From: Coriobacteriales bacterium
GTDB taxonomy: Bacteria; Actinomycetota; Coriobacteriia; Coriobacteriales; UBA8131
DNA length: 7,378 nucleotides
NCBI GenBank assembly: GCA_031276475.1
Contig: JAISMZ010000184.1
Coordinates: 1-7,378 of the forward strand
Direction of reading: 5' to 3'
The notes beneath the pieces were generated by a model that saw nothing but the letters and a program-made list of their open reading frames with translations, searched no databases and was not told where the DNA came from. The position numbers and the translations under genes were made by a program. Positions 6,952 through 7,378 of this stretch are shown here, one piece after another (position 1 is the first letter of the stretch; each line of letters opens with the position of its first letter).

Positions 6952-7378
6952 ATGAGGCAGATTTGGGATGCCGATAGGGGTAGCCTGTGGGGCGAGCCGA
7001 GGCTGGCAGTCGCCGCGATTGGTGTTGCGGTTGCCAGTACGGCTTTGTTTGCGACGTTGCTTGCAGCGCCGATAGACCCGGTGCTGGCGCTCTTTACGGC
7101 AAAAAGTGCTATTGCTACTAATACTATGATTATCGCTGACTACCCTGTGCCGCACAGGGCTCCGCAGCCGCGCTCTGGGGCTTTGGCCCTCCCGGCAGAG
7201 GTGGAGGGGAGCACGGCGCCTGCCGCTTCTGAGGAAGCGCCGGCGCCCCAGTTAGCTGGCGGGGAAGCGCCACAACGCAGCGAGGCCGGTGAGGAAACGC
7301 CGTCCCGCAGTGCGGCTGGCGGGGAAGAGCAGTCCCGCAACGCGACCGCTGAGGAAGCACAGGCCCACAACGCGGCTG
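6952..7378 (+). CDS. Candidate SipW-dependent exported protein with 10-residue tandem repeats (3' end outside window)
   Basis: An open frame from ATG 6952 runs to the window edge without a stop (142 residues visible). It starts 20 bases after sipW. No good Shine-Dalgarno precedes it (the nearest, GGGAGG at 6918-6923, is too far away), so translation may be coupled to sipW. Residues 18-39 are hydrophobic. Next comes ALFTAKSAIATNTMII (46-61), which resembles the AYFTD...NTFTVG signature of SipW-dependent signal peptides in TasA/camelysin-like proteins, though the usual Asp after FT is Ala here. The visible rest is a Pro/Ala/Glu-rich, probably disordered region with five decapeptide repeats (92-141). 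No enzymatic domain is visible and the function is unknown. Likely role, by inference: a surface or fibre component processed by the adjacent peptidase. The reading frame is well supported; the substrate role is less certain. Confidence 0.7.
   Translation, partial: MRQIWDADRGSLWGEPRLAVAAIGVAVASTALFATLLAAPIDPVLALFTAKSAIATNTMIIADYPVPHRAPQPRSGALALPAEVEGSTAPAASEEAPAPQLAGGEAPQRSEAGEETPSRSAAGGEEQSRNATAEEAQAHNAA
7225..7374 (+). repeat. Five 30-bp tandem units encoding an Ala/Glu-rich decapeptide repeat
   Basis: Units start at 7225, 7255, 7285, 7315 and 7345 and encode ASEEAPAPQL, AGGEAPQRSE, AGEETPSRSA, AGGEEQSRNA and TAEEAQAHNA. A sixth unit may begin at 7375 and be cut by the window end. All keep Glu at position 4 and a small residue (Ala, Ser or Gly) at position 2. 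The later copies are more alike in DNA (G(C/G)GGAAG/GAGGAA and CCCGCA(A/G)(T/C)GCG cores). The unit length is a multiple of three, so copy-number changes would keep the frame. Confidence 0.75.

Noticed and set aside
7130..7370. Minus-strand open frames opposite the repeat region
   Set aside because: Their repetitive Cys/Arg/Pro translation mirrors the 30-bp tandem repeat of the plus-strand gene, which has the better start, context and signal-like N-terminus.
7225..7374. CRISPR array
   Set aside because: The 30-bp units are directly adjacent with no spacers and are in frame within a coding region.

Overview
The window is visibly GC-rich and looks like a piece of a bacterial chromosome from a strictly anaerobic, Gram-positive-type gut bacterium. 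Three things point there: a giant 2-hydroxyacyl-CoA dehydratase/activase-type iron-sulfur protein (typical of anaerobes), a surface protein with a Listeria-Bacteroides (Flg_new) repeat, and a SipW-type signal peptidase. High GC combined with these families fits Coriobacteriia (Eggerthellaceae and relatives) best. A GC-rich Clostridia member cannot be excluded, and the assignment is inference from protein style only. All genes lie on the + strand.

Region 1 (2-2752) is the 3' part of one long reading frame, already open at the left edge. It is the C-terminal 916 residues of an acyl-CoA dehydratase activase-related protein; the N-terminal ATPase part lies outside the window.

Region 2 (2753-3181) is a 429-base intergenic stretch without a convincing gene. 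It holds a weak hairpin just after the stop codon, two near-identical 29-30 bp repeats each centred on a CTGCGG(C/T)CGCAG palindrome, an A-rich stretch followed by a likely promoter, and a leader of about 190 nt with possible alternative base pairings.

Region 3 (3182-7378) is a tight three-gene cassette. The first gene encodes a secreted, membrane-anchored surface protein. Its signal peptide and mature part are in different frames, separated by a run of 14 G directly after the signal peptidase site. Losing one G (or gaining two) restores a 1021-residue protein, so this looks like a phase-variable ON/OFF switch captured in the OFF state, unless the tract length is a sequencing error. The second gene (11 bases downstream) is a SipW-type signal peptidase I with Ser/His chemistry. 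The third (20 bases further, cut by the window end) has a hydrophobic N-terminus ending in a motif resembling SipW-dependent signal peptides, followed by a 10-residue tandem repeat.

The most interesting reading is that a poly-G contingency locus controls a surface adhesin and, possibly by transcriptional polarity when the first gene is out of frame, also its co-transcribed signal peptidase and that enzyme's candidate substrate. The frame relationships and tract are seen directly; the switching, the polarity and the substrate link are inference.
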